From NCBI RefSeq assembly GCF_009905615.1, contig NZ_JAAAKW010000006.1, positions 310,001 to 374,000 on the forward strand: 64,000 nucleotides of DNA, read 5' to 3'. The DNA is from Pseudomonas sp. SLFW. Lineage in GTDB: Bacteria; Pseudomonadota; Gammaproteobacteria; Pseudomonadales; Pseudomonadaceae. Position numbers and translations under genes: made by a program. Below are positions 54,669 through 63,603 of the stretch, in pieces; the stretch's first letter is position 1, and each line of letters starts with the position of its first letter. The notes beneath the pieces are model-generated. The model was not told the DNA's origin and did no database searches. It saw only the letters and a list, made by a program, of their open reading frames with translations.

Positions 54669-56039
54669 TCAAGAGCGGCGCAGTCGCGTGCTGTGTTCCT
54701 CGTAGGCGCGGCTGAATTCACGGCCGAAGAGCACTTGAAAATCGTCTTCGGCTTCGCGGGAAATCTGTGTGTAAAGCTCGGTGAATTGCTGCCAGTGCTG
54801 GGCCTGACGTGAGCCGAACAGGTTCGACAGGGCGCCGGGCTTGCCCATCCGCGCCTCAAGCTCCGCAGGTTCGAAACGCTTGAGCAGCGCTTTGATTGCC
54901 GCCTCAACACCCGCCATCACGGCAAGCTGGTGGGCACGCAGATCGTTGAAACTGTCCGCAATTGCGTGATCCGGGGCCATGAACGCCTGATTGCCGTGAC
55001 GCAACAGCAACATCAGCGCCTCGTCGGCATTGGGCGCGAATTTCAGTGGATTGTTTTCCACGGGCTGAATCATGGTTTGCTGCAAGCGAAACTCACCCTT
55101 CAGGCTGCTGCGCGCCCGCAGCACGTCAATCAGCCCCTCAACCATCAGCCGATAACTGCGCCCGATGGACTCCATCTGCGTCTCGGTCTGTGCCGGATCG
55201 ATCCGCAGGTGATCGAGACCCGCACCGCGCAGAAACGCCTTGAGCAGATCCGGATTTGACACGGAGGAAGCAGACTCCTGTGGGTTGTCCACAGGAGGGC
55301 TTGGCACCATGGAAGCAGGCTCCGGATGAATCACTGAAACAACGGGAACAGGATCGGGCTGCACGACAGGAGCAGGCGCCTGGACCTTGGGCGTGTCAGC
55401 GAAAAGGTCCCAGTCTTCGGGAATGACGCCAGGTGCCGAAGCCTGTTTGGGCGGTGCGGGCGGAATGTTGGGCATGGGCGGCCGAAAATCATGACGTTCC
55501 GCCGGGACATGATCCGACTGGGTGGCTGGCGGGACGCTGGACGGGGTCAGGAAATCGAACAAATCGGGGAACGTGTCCTGAGCCGCGCCGCCTTGAAAAT
55601 GCGCGGCAGGAGAAATGTCCAGCGCGACCGGCGTAGAGCTGTTCTGACGCCCCATCAACGCTTCGAAACTGTCGGAATAGTCAACTTTTGAAAGTCCCAC
55701 TTCAGGCTCTTTCATTGCTGAATCAATGCGCGCTTGAATCTCGTAATCGCCAATGCGGATAACTTCACCGTTTTCGAGCAGTTCGCTGTTTCCACGACGA
55801 AGCCGGACGCCCACGTTTACGAGCTCAACACCATTAGTGCTGTTGTCGGTAATGTAGTAACGGCCGTCTTTATATTGAATGACGCAATGTCGTGAAGAAA
55901 CAAGGCGTTCGGGATCGGGAAGTACCCAGTCATTTTCTTGACTGCGGCCAATTGCCATCACCCCGGTTCCCAGTGTTTTTCCGGGAACTTGGCCAGGGGT
56001 TATCTTGTGATAACTGGTGATAGTCAGACAGAGCGACAC
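54669..56039 (-). CDS. fha: FHA-domain scaffold protein Fha of the type VI system
   Basis: First gene of the minus-strand type VI operon, 456 residues. The N-terminal forkhead-associated domain (about 1-95: GTGVMAIGRSQENDWVLPDP, SSRHCVIQYKDGRYYITDNSTNGVELVN) binds phosphothreonine, including its own site phosphorylated by PpkA. A Pro-rich linker precedes a helical C-terminal domain (about 275-445) typical of the TagH/ImpI group. The start is a GTG at 56039 with an AAGGAGG ribosome site; the open frame before it (to 56081) lacks a good site. Confidence 0.93.
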   Translation of the reverse strand: MSLCLTITSYHKITPGQVPGKTLGTGVMAIGRSQENDWVLPDPERLVSSRHCVIQYKDGRYYITDNSTNGVELVNVGVRLRRGNSELLENGEVIRIGDYEIQARIDSAMKEPEVGLSKVDYSDSFEALMGRQNSSTPVALDISPAAHFQGGAAQDTFPDLFDFLTPSSVPPATQSDHVPAERHDFRPPMPNIPPAPPKQASAPGVIPEDWDLFADTPKVQAPAPVVQPDPVPVVSVIHPEPASMVPSPPVDNPQESASSVSNPDLLKAFLRGAGLDHLRIDPAQTETQMESIGRSYRLMVEGLIDVLRARSSLKGEFRLQQTMIQPVENNPLKFAPNADEALMLLLRHGNQAFMAPDHAIADSFNDLRAHQLAVMAGVEAAIKALLKRFEPAELEARMGKPGALSNLFGSRQAQHWQQFTELYTQISREAEDDFQVLFGREFSRAYEEHSTRLRRS

Positions 56040-56427
56040 TGTGCCTCCTTGCTTGCACTTTGGGCCTCCGGACACAGACACGCGGGTCTACGCCTGACAG
56101 GGGAATGTCGTGCAAAAACGCTCAAAAAACAGTTTTAAACGGGTCAAACGGTGGCTTTTTCAAGATTCTAACCACACATCCGTGACAGTCATACAGAGAC
56201 TGACTCGCCAGTCCTGCTGGCTGTTACATACATCACAACTGTCACAGAGGGCGCATAGCTTACCTTGACAACGGATAACTTCCACACCAAAAATGCACAA
56301 CTTTCTGAACATGAATGATGTCCATGTGACATCACAGATCGTATAAAACAAAGAATGTTCCGTAGTTTGCGTAGGAAATTTCCTCGTTAACTATCAGAGT
56401 TATCCGCACCCGATAAGGAGATCGATT
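56040..56427. promoter_or_regulatory. Divergent promoter region of the type VI locus
   Basis: About 390 bases between fha (minus) and tssA (plus), more AT-rich than the flanking genes and without a coding frame. It must hold promoters for both units. Both start regions contain an ANGGA-type sequence overlapping the ribosome site (AAGGAGG before fha, AAGGAG at 56415-56420 before tssA); in P. aeruginosa the corresponding leaders are repressed by the RNA-binding protein RsmA, so this may hold here (inference). No clear sigma-54 site was found by eye. Confidence 0.6.
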
Positions 56428-57459
56428 TTGGTGGATGTTCCGTTGTTGCTCGCTGCAGTTTCCGCGAACTCTCCCTGTGGCGAAGACCTGGAGTATGACG
56501 CAGACTTTTTGCAGTTGGAGCGCGACGCCCAAGGCAAGCCCGAGCGCACTATGGGTGATGCCGTTCACCCGGCAGAGCCGCCTGATTGGCGACTTGTGGA
56601 ACAGTCCAGCATTGCACTTCTGCAACGCAGCAAAGACCTGCGGATCACCCACTTCCTCCTGCAAAGCGCCTTGGCCCTCGACGGATTTTCAGGGCTGGCC
56701 AACGCCCTGACGCTGATCAACGACCTGTTGGGACAGTACTGGCCAACGCTCTACCCGCAGCTCGATGCGGACGACGACAACGATCCCACCGTACGCATCA
56801 ACGCCCTGTCCGGAATCGCCTGCGACACCAACGTTCGGCTGTTGCGTGAGAGCCTGCTGACCCGCTCACGTGCGCTCGGCTCGGTCAGCCTGCGAGCTGC
56901 GCTGAACGCCAGCGGCTTGCAGAGTTTCGCAGACGAACACCTCACCGCCGACGAATTGGCAGGTGCACTGCGCGACACCGACGCCGAGCAGTTGTCCGCC
57001 GTGCGCTCCGCATTGCAGGAAGCCCACAGTGCTGCCGACGCCATCGAGCATTACGTGTCCAGCCAAGTGGGTTCGGCGCAGGGCGTGGATTTGTCCGCCC
57101 TGAAGCAACCGCTTAAACAGGCGCTGCACATCCTCGCCGAGTACGCGCCGGGCGGCATCGTGACCGAGCCCCATGCCCGCGAAACACGCGAAACCGAGAC
57201 GTTCGTTGAGCCGTCACCAGAACGGGCTGAACTCGCCGCACCGCGCATGTCCGGGGACGTGAACAACCGCGATGACGTGGTCCGCAGCCTCGACAAAATT
57301 CTGAGTTACTACGCCCGCAGCGAGCCCTCCAGCCCGCTGCCAGTGTTGCTGAATCGCGCGAAAAATCTGGTGCACGCTGACTTCGCGACCATCGTGCGCA
57401 ATCTGATTCCCGACGGCATGTCCCAATTCGAAAACCTGCGCGGGCCCGACGTCGAGTAA
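56428..57459 (+). CDS. tssA: Type VI secretion protein TssA
   Basis: Cytoplasmic protein of 343 residues with the ImpA N-terminal domain (SPCGEDLEYDADFLQLERDAQGKPER, DLRITHFLLQSALALDGFSGLANAL, GQYWPTLYPQLDADDDNDPTVRINAL). It primes and coordinates sheath and tube assembly at the baseplate. The start is a TTG at 56428, 7 bases after AAGGAG; it gives MVDVPLLLAAVS, which lines up with the P. aeruginosa start. A GTG one codon later is the alternative. Confidence 0.93.
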   Translation: MVDVPLLLAAVSANSPCGEDLEYDADFLQLERDAQGKPERTMGDAVHPAEPPDWRLVEQSSIALLQRSKDLRITHFLLQSALALDGFSGLANALTLINDLLGQYWPTLYPQLDADDDNDPTVRINALSGIACDTNVRLLRESLLTRSRALGSVSLRAALNASGLQSFADEHLTADELAGALRDTDAEQLSAVRSALQEAHSAADAIEHYVSSQVGSAQGVDLSALKQPLKQALHILAEYAPGGIVTEPHARETRETETFVEPSPERAELAAPRMSGDVNNRDDVVRSLDKILSYYARSEPSSPLPVLLNRAKNLVHADFATIVRNLIPDGMSQFENLRGPDVE

Positions 57460-57567
57460 CCCGGTTCGCTCAGGCAGCGAACCGATACCGATCAGGATCA
57501 CGCAACCCCGTTACCGGCCTCGACCGATGACGCCAATCACGTCGCAGCAGCGACCAGGAGGAGCAAC

Positions 57568-58098
57568 GTGGCGAACACCAGTTCTCAGAAATTCATTGCG
57601 CGCAACCGCGCCCCGCGGGTCCAGATCGAATACGACGTCGAGCTGTACGGCGCCGAGAAGAAGGTCCAGCTGCCTTTCGTGATGGGCGTGATGGCGGACC
57701 TCGCCGGTAAGCCCGCCGAACCGCTGGCCGCCGTGGCGGATCGCAAGTTTCTGGAAGTCGATGTCGACAACTTCGACTCGCGTCTCAAGGCCATGCAGCC
57801 TCGCGTCGCGTTTCATGTCCCGAACGAACTGACCGGCGAAGGCAACCTCAGCCTCGATATCACGTTCGAGAGCATGGACGACTTCAGCCCTGCCGCCGTG
57901 GCACGCAAGGTCGATTCGTTGAATCAATTGCTCGAAGCGCGCACTCAACTCGCCAACCTGCTGACCTACATGGACGGCAAGACAGGCGCAGAAGAAATCA
58001 TCATGAAGGCGATCAAAGACCCGGCCCTGTTGCAGGCCTTGGCCAGCGCCCCGAAACCGCAAGGCGCTCAGCCCCAAGACACCGAGCCGAAGGCCTGA
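57568..58098 (+). CDS. tssB: Type VI sheath small subunit TssB
   Basis: Contractile-sheath protein of 176 residues that assembles with TssC. Signatures are SQKFIARNRAPRVQIEYDVELYGAEKKVQLPFVMGVMADL and DNFDSRLKAMQPRVAF. It starts with GTG preceded by AGGAGGAGC and lies 15 bases before tssC. Confidence 0.96.
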   Translation: MANTSSQKFIARNRAPRVQIEYDVELYGAEKKVQLPFVMGVMADLAGKPAEPLAAVADRKFLEVDVDNFDSRLKAMQPRVAFHVPNELTGEGNLSLDITFESMDDFSPAAVARKVDSLNQLLEARTQLANLLTYMDGKTGAEEIIMKAIKDPALLQALASAPKPQGAQPQDTEPKA

Positions 58099-58113
58099 TC
58101 AGGACGAACGACC

Positions 58114-59607
58114 ATGACTGAATTGCTGCGTGACACCCAGGCCCCAGCCGCCCAGACCGAAGACGCCAACGCGTTCGCGTCGCTGCTGTTGCAAGAGTTC
58201 AAACCCAAGACCGAGCGCGCCCGCGAAGCCGTTGAAACCGCCGTTCGCACCCTTGCCGAGCAGGCACTGGCGCAGACCGATCTCGTCTCCAACGACGCCA
58301 TTACCTCGATCGAGTCGATCATTGCCGCCATCGACGCCAAGCTCACCGCGCAAGTGAATCAGGTGATCCATCACCCGGAATTCCAGCAATTGGAAAGCGC
58401 GTGGCGCGGGCTGCATTACCTCGTCAACAACACCGAAAGCGATGAGCAACTGAAGATTCGCGTGCTGAACATCTCCAAGCCGGAGTTGCACAAGACCCTG
58501 AAGAAATTCAAGGGCACGGCGTGGGACCAAAGCCCGGTTTTCAAGAAGATGTACGAGGAAGAATATGGCCAGTTCGGCGGCGAGCCTTACGGCTGTCTGG
58601 TCGGCGATTACTATTTTGACCAGTCGCCACAGGACGTCGAGCTGCTGACCGAGCTGTCGAAAACCTGCGCGGCGATGCATGCACCCTTCATCGCAGCGGC
58701 CTCGCCGACCGTGATGGGCATGGGGTCGTGGCAGGAGCTGTCGAACCCGCGTGACCTGACCAAGATTTTCACCACCCCGGAATACGCAGGCTGGCGTTCG
58801 CTGCGTGAATCGGAAGACTCGCGCTACATCGGCCTGACCATGCCGCGCTTCCTGGCTCGCCTGCCGTATGGCGCCAAGACTGATCCGGTGGAAGCCTTCG
58901 CGTTCGAAGAGGACACCGACGGTGCCGACAGCGCCAAGTACACCTGGGCCAACGCAGCCTATGCGATGGCGGTGAACATCAACCGGTCGTTCAAGCATTA
59001 CGGCTGGTGTTCGCGAATCCGTGGCGTGGAGTCCGGCGGCGAAGTGCAGAACCTGCCTGCCCATACGTTCCCGACCGATGATGGCGGCGTGGACATGAAG
59101 TGCCCGACCGAAATCGCGATCTCCGACCGTCGCGAAGCCGAGCTGGCGAAGAACGGTTTCATGCCGCTGCTGCACAAGAAAAACACCGATTTCGCCGCCT
59201 TCATTGGCGCGCAGTCCTTGCAGAAACCGGCCGAATACGACGACCCGGACGCCACGGCCAACGCCAATCTGGCGGCGCGCCTGCCGTACCTGTTCGCCAC
59301 CTGCCGCTTCGCCCATTACCTGAAGTGCATCGTGCGCGACAAGATCGGCTCCTTCAAAGAGAAGGACGAGATGCAGCGCTGGTTGCAGAACTGGATCTTG
59401 AACTACGTCGATGGGGACCCCGCACATTCCACCGAAACCACGAAGGCGCAGCAACCGCTGGCGGCTGCCGAGGTGGTCGTCGAGGACGTCGAGGGCAATC
59501 CGGGTTACTACAACTCGAAGTTCTTCCTGCGCCCGCACTATCAGCTTGAAGGGCTGACAGTGTCACTGCGCCTGGTGTCCAAGCTGCCTTCGGCGAAGGG
59601 CGCCTGA
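58114..59607 (+). CDS. tssC: Type VI sheath large subunit TssC
   Basis: Large sheath subunit of 497 residues. Hallmarks are HHPEFQQLESAWRGLHYLV, EEYGQFGGEPYGCLVGDYYFD, FTTPEYAGWRSLRESEDSRYIGLTMPRFLARLPYG and the C-terminal NPGYYNSKFFLRPHYQLEGLTVSLRLVSKLP. The contractile force of the machine comes from TssBC. A REP doublet follows before hcp. Confidence 0.97.
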   Translation: MTELLRDTQAPAAQTEDANAFASLLLQEFKPKTERAREAVETAVRTLAEQALAQTDLVSNDAITSIESIIAAIDAKLTAQVNQVIHHPEFQQLESAWRGLHYLVNNTESDEQLKIRVLNISKPELHKTLKKFKGTAWDQSPVFKKMYEEEYGQFGGEPYGCLVGDYYFDQSPQDVELLTELSKTCAAMHAPFIAAASPTVMGMGSWQELSNPRDLTKIFTTPEYAGWRSLRESEDSRYIGLTMPRFLARLPYGAKTDPVEAFAFEEDTDGADSAKYTWANAAYAMAVNINRSFKHYGWCSRIRGVESGGEVQNLPAHTFPTDDGGVDMKCPTEIAISDRREAELAKNGFMPLLHKKNTDFAAFIGAQSLQKPAEYDDPDATANANLAARLPYLFATCRFAHYLKCIVRDKIGSFKEKDEMQRWLQNWILNYVDGDPAHSTETTKAQQPLAAAEVVVEDVEGNPGYYNSKFFLRPHYQLEGLTVSLRLVSKLPSAKGA

Positions 59608-59615
59608 TCTCGACA

Positions 59616-59706
59616 CTGTGGGAGCGAATTTATTCGGGAACTGACTGGCAGGCGCCGAAAATGTATCACCCGTCAGACCGCGTCGCGAACGAATTCGCGC
59701 CTACAG
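59616..59706. repeat. REP doublet, family B, copy 4, between tssC and hcp
   Basis: A diverged inverted pair (GGGAGCGAATTTATTCGGG on the left, GCGAACGAATTCGCGCCTAC on the right) inside the plus-strand type VI operon. It may separate hcp, which must be made in large amounts, from the sheath genes (inference). Confidence 0.75.
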
Positions 59707-59788
59707 ATTGAATCCCGAATCCTGAATGCCCACCGAATCCGGGCATTCGGGTCATCAACATCGTGGTGAAGACCACACTGGAGAAAAC

Positions 59789-60277
59789 ATGGCTGTTGAT
59801 ATCTTCATCAAGATTGGCGACATCAAGGGCGAGTCGCAGGACAAGGCCCACAAGGACGAAATCGATGTTCTGAACTGGAGCTGGGGCATGACCCAGTCCG
59901 GCAACATGCACACCGGCGGTGGCGGTGGTGCAGGCAAGGTCAGCGTTCGGGACCTGTCGTTCACCAAGTACATCGACAAGGCAACGCCGAATCTGATGAT
60001 GGTGTGCTCCAGCGGCAAGCACATCGACAAGGTCACCTTGACCGTGCGCAAGGCCGGTGGCGAGAGCCAGGTCGAGTATCTGGTGATCACGCTGGAGGAA
60101 GTCATCGTGACCGGCTACGACACCGGTGGCTCGGGTGCAGAGGATCGCCTGACCGAGAAGTTGACGCTGAACTTTGCCCAGGTTCGTGTCGACTACCAGC
60201 CTCAGAAAGCTGACGGCACCAAGGATGGCGGCCTAATCAAGTACGGCTGGAACATCCGCACCAACACCAAGCTGTGA
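59789..60277 (+). CDS. hcp: Hcp, secreted tube protein of the type VI system
   Basis: Ring-forming tube subunit of 162 residues, the exact length of P. aeruginosa Hcp1. MAVDIFIKIGDIKGESQDKAHKDEIDVLNWSWGMTQSG and the C-terminal GLIKYGWNIRTNTKL are diagnostic. The frame is open from 59726; the ATG at 59789 has GGAGAAAAC before it. In HSI-I systems Hcp also carries small effectors within its ring, relevant to the amidase encoded next. Confidence 0.97.
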   Translation: MAVDIFIKIGDIKGESQDKAHKDEIDVLNWSWGMTQSGNMHTGGGGGAGKVSVRDLSFTKYIDKATPNLMMVCSSGKHIDKVTLTVRKAGGESQVEYLVITLEEVIVTGYDTGGSGAEDRLTEKLTLNFAQVRVDYQPQKADGTKDGGLIKYGWNIRTNTKL

Positions 60278-60351
60278 TTGTCTCCATGCGCCTGCCCGTC
60301 TCGGGGCAGGCGCGTGGCCCAAATGGACATTTTTTGCAGGGAGCCATAGCC

Positions 60352-60810
60352 GTGGCCAAGCCGTCGTTTATCAATTTGTGGAATGCCTACGAAAGGTTGA
60401 TGGCCGATCATCCCGCCGGCGATCCATGTGATGGGCCTTGGCTCAACCAGTGTGCGATTCGCATGAGCATCACGCTCAATGCAGAGCATACGATAAAGGT
60501 AAACAAATCCACCTACAGCGAACCCAAATGCGCCCATGAGCACGCCAGAGGGGCAGAGTCCCTGGCCAATTGGCTATGGAAAAACCAGCTCGGGCGTCCG
60601 GCGATTTATACGAATGGCGCATCTGATCGCGACAAAATCCTGAACAAGGTGGGGATCATCTTCTTCAAGGATTTCTTTTATCAGCCCAATGATGCAGAAG
60701 GACATCCGAGCGGAGATCACATTGATCTGTGGGACCGCGGGATTACCGCTACAAGGGGCAGCGACTACTTCCATCGATCCAAAAGCGTCTGGTTCTGGGA
60801 GCTCGCGTGA
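60352..60810 (+). CDS. tae4: Tae4-type peptidoglycan amidase effector
   Basis: A 152-residue bacteriolytic effector of the NlpC/P60-like Tae4 family, which cleaves peptide stems of peptidoglycan (D-Glu-mDAP bond) in the periplasm of rival bacteria. The catalytic Cys34 lies in NQCAIRMSITLN, close to the Tae4 signature; His123 and Asp125 in GDHIDLWDRG complete the active site. There is no signal peptide, as expected for a cargo of the type VI apparatus. The start is a GTG at 60352 (AVAKPSF) with GGGAG upstream. It lies between hcp and tssE, the place of tagJ in P. aeruginosa, and overlaps the next gene by one base. GC in a 60-base sample is about 48% against about 63% in tssF, suggesting acquisition by transfer. 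Confidence 0.85.
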   Translation: MAKPSFINLWNAYERLMADHPAGDPCDGPWLNQCAIRMSITLNAEHTIKVNKSTYSEPKCAHEHARGAESLANWLWKNQLGRPAIYTNGASDRDKILNKVGIIFFKDFFYQPNDAEGHPSGDHIDLWDRGITATRGSDYFHRSKSVWFWELA

Positions 60811-61238
60811 TGAAATCTCTTGCTGTCATCCTTCTGAGCCTGCTGACCTTCGCAGCGTACGCTGGCACTAAACCCCAAGATCAGAAGGAAATACGCAAAC
60901 TCGCTTTCGATGGCCGGAACATCAGCTTGATCAACGACGAAGGTCAGTGCGCCTTGGCACGCTCAGACGATTCGTTGCTGCGCCTTGACGTGAAATGGCC
61001 TTGCCAATTCAGCCAAAACTTTCTAGGTAAGGCAGTTCTCGAAAACTACCTTTCGGCAGACATATTTATGGTTCAGCACAGCGATCGCGCAGCATCTCCC
61101 GACACAAACTGCACGACGGATCTGCAGGCCATCCGCTATTTCAAAGGCCACGTGGAACTTGCTCCGGTACACCAAGTGGAAAGATGCAATATCCGCCGGT
61201 GGGACCAGAAAATCTTCGTTGGGCAGTTCGACTGGTGA
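60810..61238 (+). CDS. Putative immunity protein to the Tae4 amidase
   Basis: A 142-residue exported protein: signal peptide [19 protein letters not shown], then a mostly beta-strand mature part with four cysteines (EGQCAL, WPCQF, NCTTD, ERCNI), suggesting two disulfides in the periplasm. It begins at the last base of the amidase gene (TGATG overlap), the usual arrangement of effector and immunity genes, and the periplasm is where the amidase acts. It does not show the helical layout I associate with the known Tai4 family, so it may be a different immunity fold; this is not proven. Lower GC than the flanking tss genes. Confidence 0.7.
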   Translation: MKSLAVILLSLLTFAAYAGTKPQDQKEIRKLAFDGRNISLINDEGQCALARSDDSLLRLDVKWPCQFSQNFLGKAVLENYLSADIFMVQHSDRAASPDTNCTTDLQAIRYFKGHVELAPVHQVERCNIRRWDQKIFVGQFDW

Positions 61239-61747
61239 ACACCCTGACCTCTCGCGAACGCCTGCAGCCCTCGCTGCTCGACCGTCTGACCGATGATGAA
61301 CCCGGCAATCTGCAGGAAAGCGCGGACAAACGCGTGCTGTCGCTCACTCAGCTCAAGGCGTCGGTATTACGAGACCTGACCTGGCTGCTCAATACAACGT
61401 CCTTGCTCGATGCCGATGCCGCGTCGCACACCCCTGCCGGCACATCAGTGATTAATTACGGTCTGCCTGCACTGGCCGGCAACAGCGCGTCGAGCATTGA
61501 TGTCGGTGTTCTGGAGGGCTTGATTCATCAGGCCATCGCCACATTTGAGCCACGCATCCTGCGCCACACCTTGCGTGTCCGCGCCCAGACCTTGCCCGAC
61601 CAGATGAACCACAACGCCCTGAGTTTCGAGATCGAAGGCGACCTGTGGGCGCAACCGGTGGCGCTGCCGCTCTTATTGCGCACCGATCTGGATCTGGAAT
61701 CCGGTCATGTGCAGGTTGTGCCAGCCGAACAACGGAGACGCACATGA
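61235..61747 (+). CDS. tssE: Type VI baseplate protein TssE
   Basis: Baseplate wedge protein of 170 residues related to phage T4 gp25. Motifs [43 protein letters not shown] and [14 protein letters not shown] are diagnostic. The frame is open from an ATG at 61184, but that start would overlap the preceding gene by 55 bases; the GTG at 61235 forms a 4-base GTGA overlap and gives [15 protein letters not shown], so it is preferred. The 3' end overlaps tssF by ATGA. Confidence 0.9.
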   Translation: MNTLTSRERLQPSLLDRLTDDEPGNLQESADKRVLSLTQLKASVLRDLTWLLNTTSLLDADAASHTPAGTSVINYGLPALAGNSASSIDVGVLEGLIHQAIATFEPRILRHTLRVRAQTLPDQMNHNALSFEIEGDLWAQPVALPLLLRTDLDLESGHVQVVPAEQRRRT

Positions 61748-63603
61748 ACCCGCGTCTGCTGGAACTGTACAACCAGGAACTGCAACACGTACGCGAAAGC
61801 GCGGCGGAGTTTGCCAAGGAATACCCGAAAATCGCCGGGCGCCTGACGCTGTCCGGGCTGGACTGCGCCGACCCGTATGTCGAGCGCCTGCTGGAAGGAT
61901 TCGCTTATCTCACGGCGCGAGTGCAGCTGAAGCTCGATGCCGAGTACCCGACCTTCACCCACAACCTGCTGGAAATCGCCTACCCGCATTACCTCGCACC
62001 GACGCCGTCGATGACGGTGGTGCAGATGCAGATCGATCCAAACGAAGGCTCGCTGAGCAGCGGCTTTACCCTGCCCCGTGACAGCGTGTTGCGCGCCACC
62101 TTGGGTCGGGACTCTCAGACTTCCTGTGAATACCGCAGCGCCCATGCCATCACCCTGTGGCCGCTCAAGGTCAGCCACGCTGAATATTTCGGCAATCCCG
62201 CGACTGTATTGGGCCGCCTCGCCGCCAGCGAACCCAAGGCGAAAGCCGGGTTGCGGATCACGCTGAAGACCGGCGCCGAACTGCCGTTCAATTCGCTGAA
62301 TCTGGAAAACCTGCCGCTGTACCTTAATGGCGCGGATGAATTGCCGTTTCGTCTTTACGAGCAGTTGTTGGGCAATGCCTGCGCAGTGTTTGCACGACAG
62401 CCCGGCAGCGATTGGGTGGAGCGCCTGCCAAGTGACGCGCTGAAGCCTCGTGGATTCGACGACCGGGAAGCCGCAATGCCCGTGGTCGCGCAGGCGTTTC
62501 AGGGCTATCGGCTTTTACAGGAATATTTCGCCCTGCCCCAGCGCTACCTGTTCGTCGACTTCACCGGGCTGAGTCGTGCGGTGCAACGTTGCGAAGGCCA
62601 AGAGCTGGAATTGATCGTGCTGTTCGAGCGCCTTGATCAGAGCCTTGAAGGCAGCGTCGGGTCTCAGCAGTTTGTGCCGTTCTGCACTCCGGCGATCAAT
62701 CTGTTTCCGCGTCGTGTTGATCGGATTCACCTGTCTGACCGGGTCAACGAACACCACGTGATCGCTGACCGCACGCGCCCGATGGATTTTGAAATTCATT
62801 CGCTGACCGGCGTGACAGGGCATGGCACCGGTCCCGAACAGGCTTTTTTACCGTTCTACGCGGTGCGCGATCCATCGCGTTATGGCCGCGACAAAGCCTA
62901 TTACACGCTACGTCGCGAACCTCGCGTGCTGTCCAGCGAACAACGCCGCACCGGCACGCGCTCAACCTACGTCGGCAGCGAAACCTTTGTCAGTCTGGTG
63001 GACAGTCAACAGGCCCCGCATCGTCATGACCTGCGCCAGCTGGGCGTCAGCGCGTTGTGCACCAATCGCGACCTGCCGTTGTTCATGAACGTGGGTGGCG
63101 GCAAAACCGATTTCACCCTCGCCGACAGTGCGCCCGTCACATCGATTCGTTGCCTGGCGGGCCCAAGCCGTCCTCGCGCCAGCCACGCCCACGATCAGAA
63201 AGCCTGGCGCCTGATCAGCCAACTCTCGCTGAATTACCTGTCACTCAGCGAGCAGGGCCAAGGCGCTGCGGCATTGCGCGAGTTGCTGCGCCTTTACGGC
63301 GACGCTCAAGACGCTGCCCTGCAATTGCAGATCGAGGGGCTGGTTGACGTGAGCAGCAAGCCCTGCACCCGACGCCTGCCGATGCCGGGGCCCATCGTGT
63401 TTGGGCGTGGATTGGAAATCACCCTGGAGTTCGACGAGAACGCCTTTCGCGGCACGGGCGTCTTTCTGATGGGCTCGGTGTTTCAGCGCTTTCTGGCGCG
63501 TTACGTGTCCATCAACAGCTTCACCGAAACCGTGATTCGCACCCGCGAGCGCGGCGAGATCATGCGCTGGAAAGCTCAGCCCGGTCGGCGTCCGACATTG
63601 TGA
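61744..63603 (+). CDS. tssF: Type VI baseplate protein TssF
   Basis: Baseplate protein of 619 residues (VasA/ImpG family). [34 protein letters not shown] at the start, [20 protein letters not shown] and the C-terminal [28 protein letters not shown] are the family hallmarks. The frame is open upstream, but the ATG at 61744 fits the family and overlaps the tssE stop. Confidence 0.96.
   Translation: MNPRLLELYNQELQHVRESAAEFAKEYPKIAGRLTLSGLDCADPYVERLLEGFAYLTARVQLKLDAEYPTFTHNLLEIAYPHYLAPTPSMTVVQMQIDPNEGSLSSGFTLPRDSVLRATLGRDSQTSCEYRSAHAITLWPLKVSHAEYFGNPATVLGRLAASEPKAKAGLRITLKTGAELPFNSLNLENLPLYLNGADELPFRLYEQLLGNACAVFARQPGSDWVERLPSDALKPRGFDDREAAMPVVAQAFQGYRLLQEYFALPQRYLFVDFTGLSRAVQRCEGQELELIVLFERLDQSLEGSVGSQQFVPFCTPAINLFPRRVDRIHLSDRVNEHHVIADRTRPMDFEIHSLTGVTGHGTGPEQAFLPFYAVRDPSRYGRDKAYYTLRREPRVLSSEQRRTGTRSTYVGSETFVSLVDSQQAPHRHDLRQLGVSALCTNRDLPLFMNVGGGKTDFTLADSAPVTSIRCLAGPSRPRASHAHDQKAWRLISQLSLNYLSLSEQGQGAAALRELLRLYGDAQDAALQLQIEGLVDVSSKPCTRRLPMPGPIVFGRGLEITLEFDENAFRGTGVFLMGSVFQRFLARYVSINSFTETVIRTRERGEIMRWKAQPGRRPTL

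Noticed and set aside
56160..56664. Two minus-strand frames in the divergent type VI promoter region
   Set aside because: Cysteine-rich random composition, no ribosome site, and one overlaps tssA.
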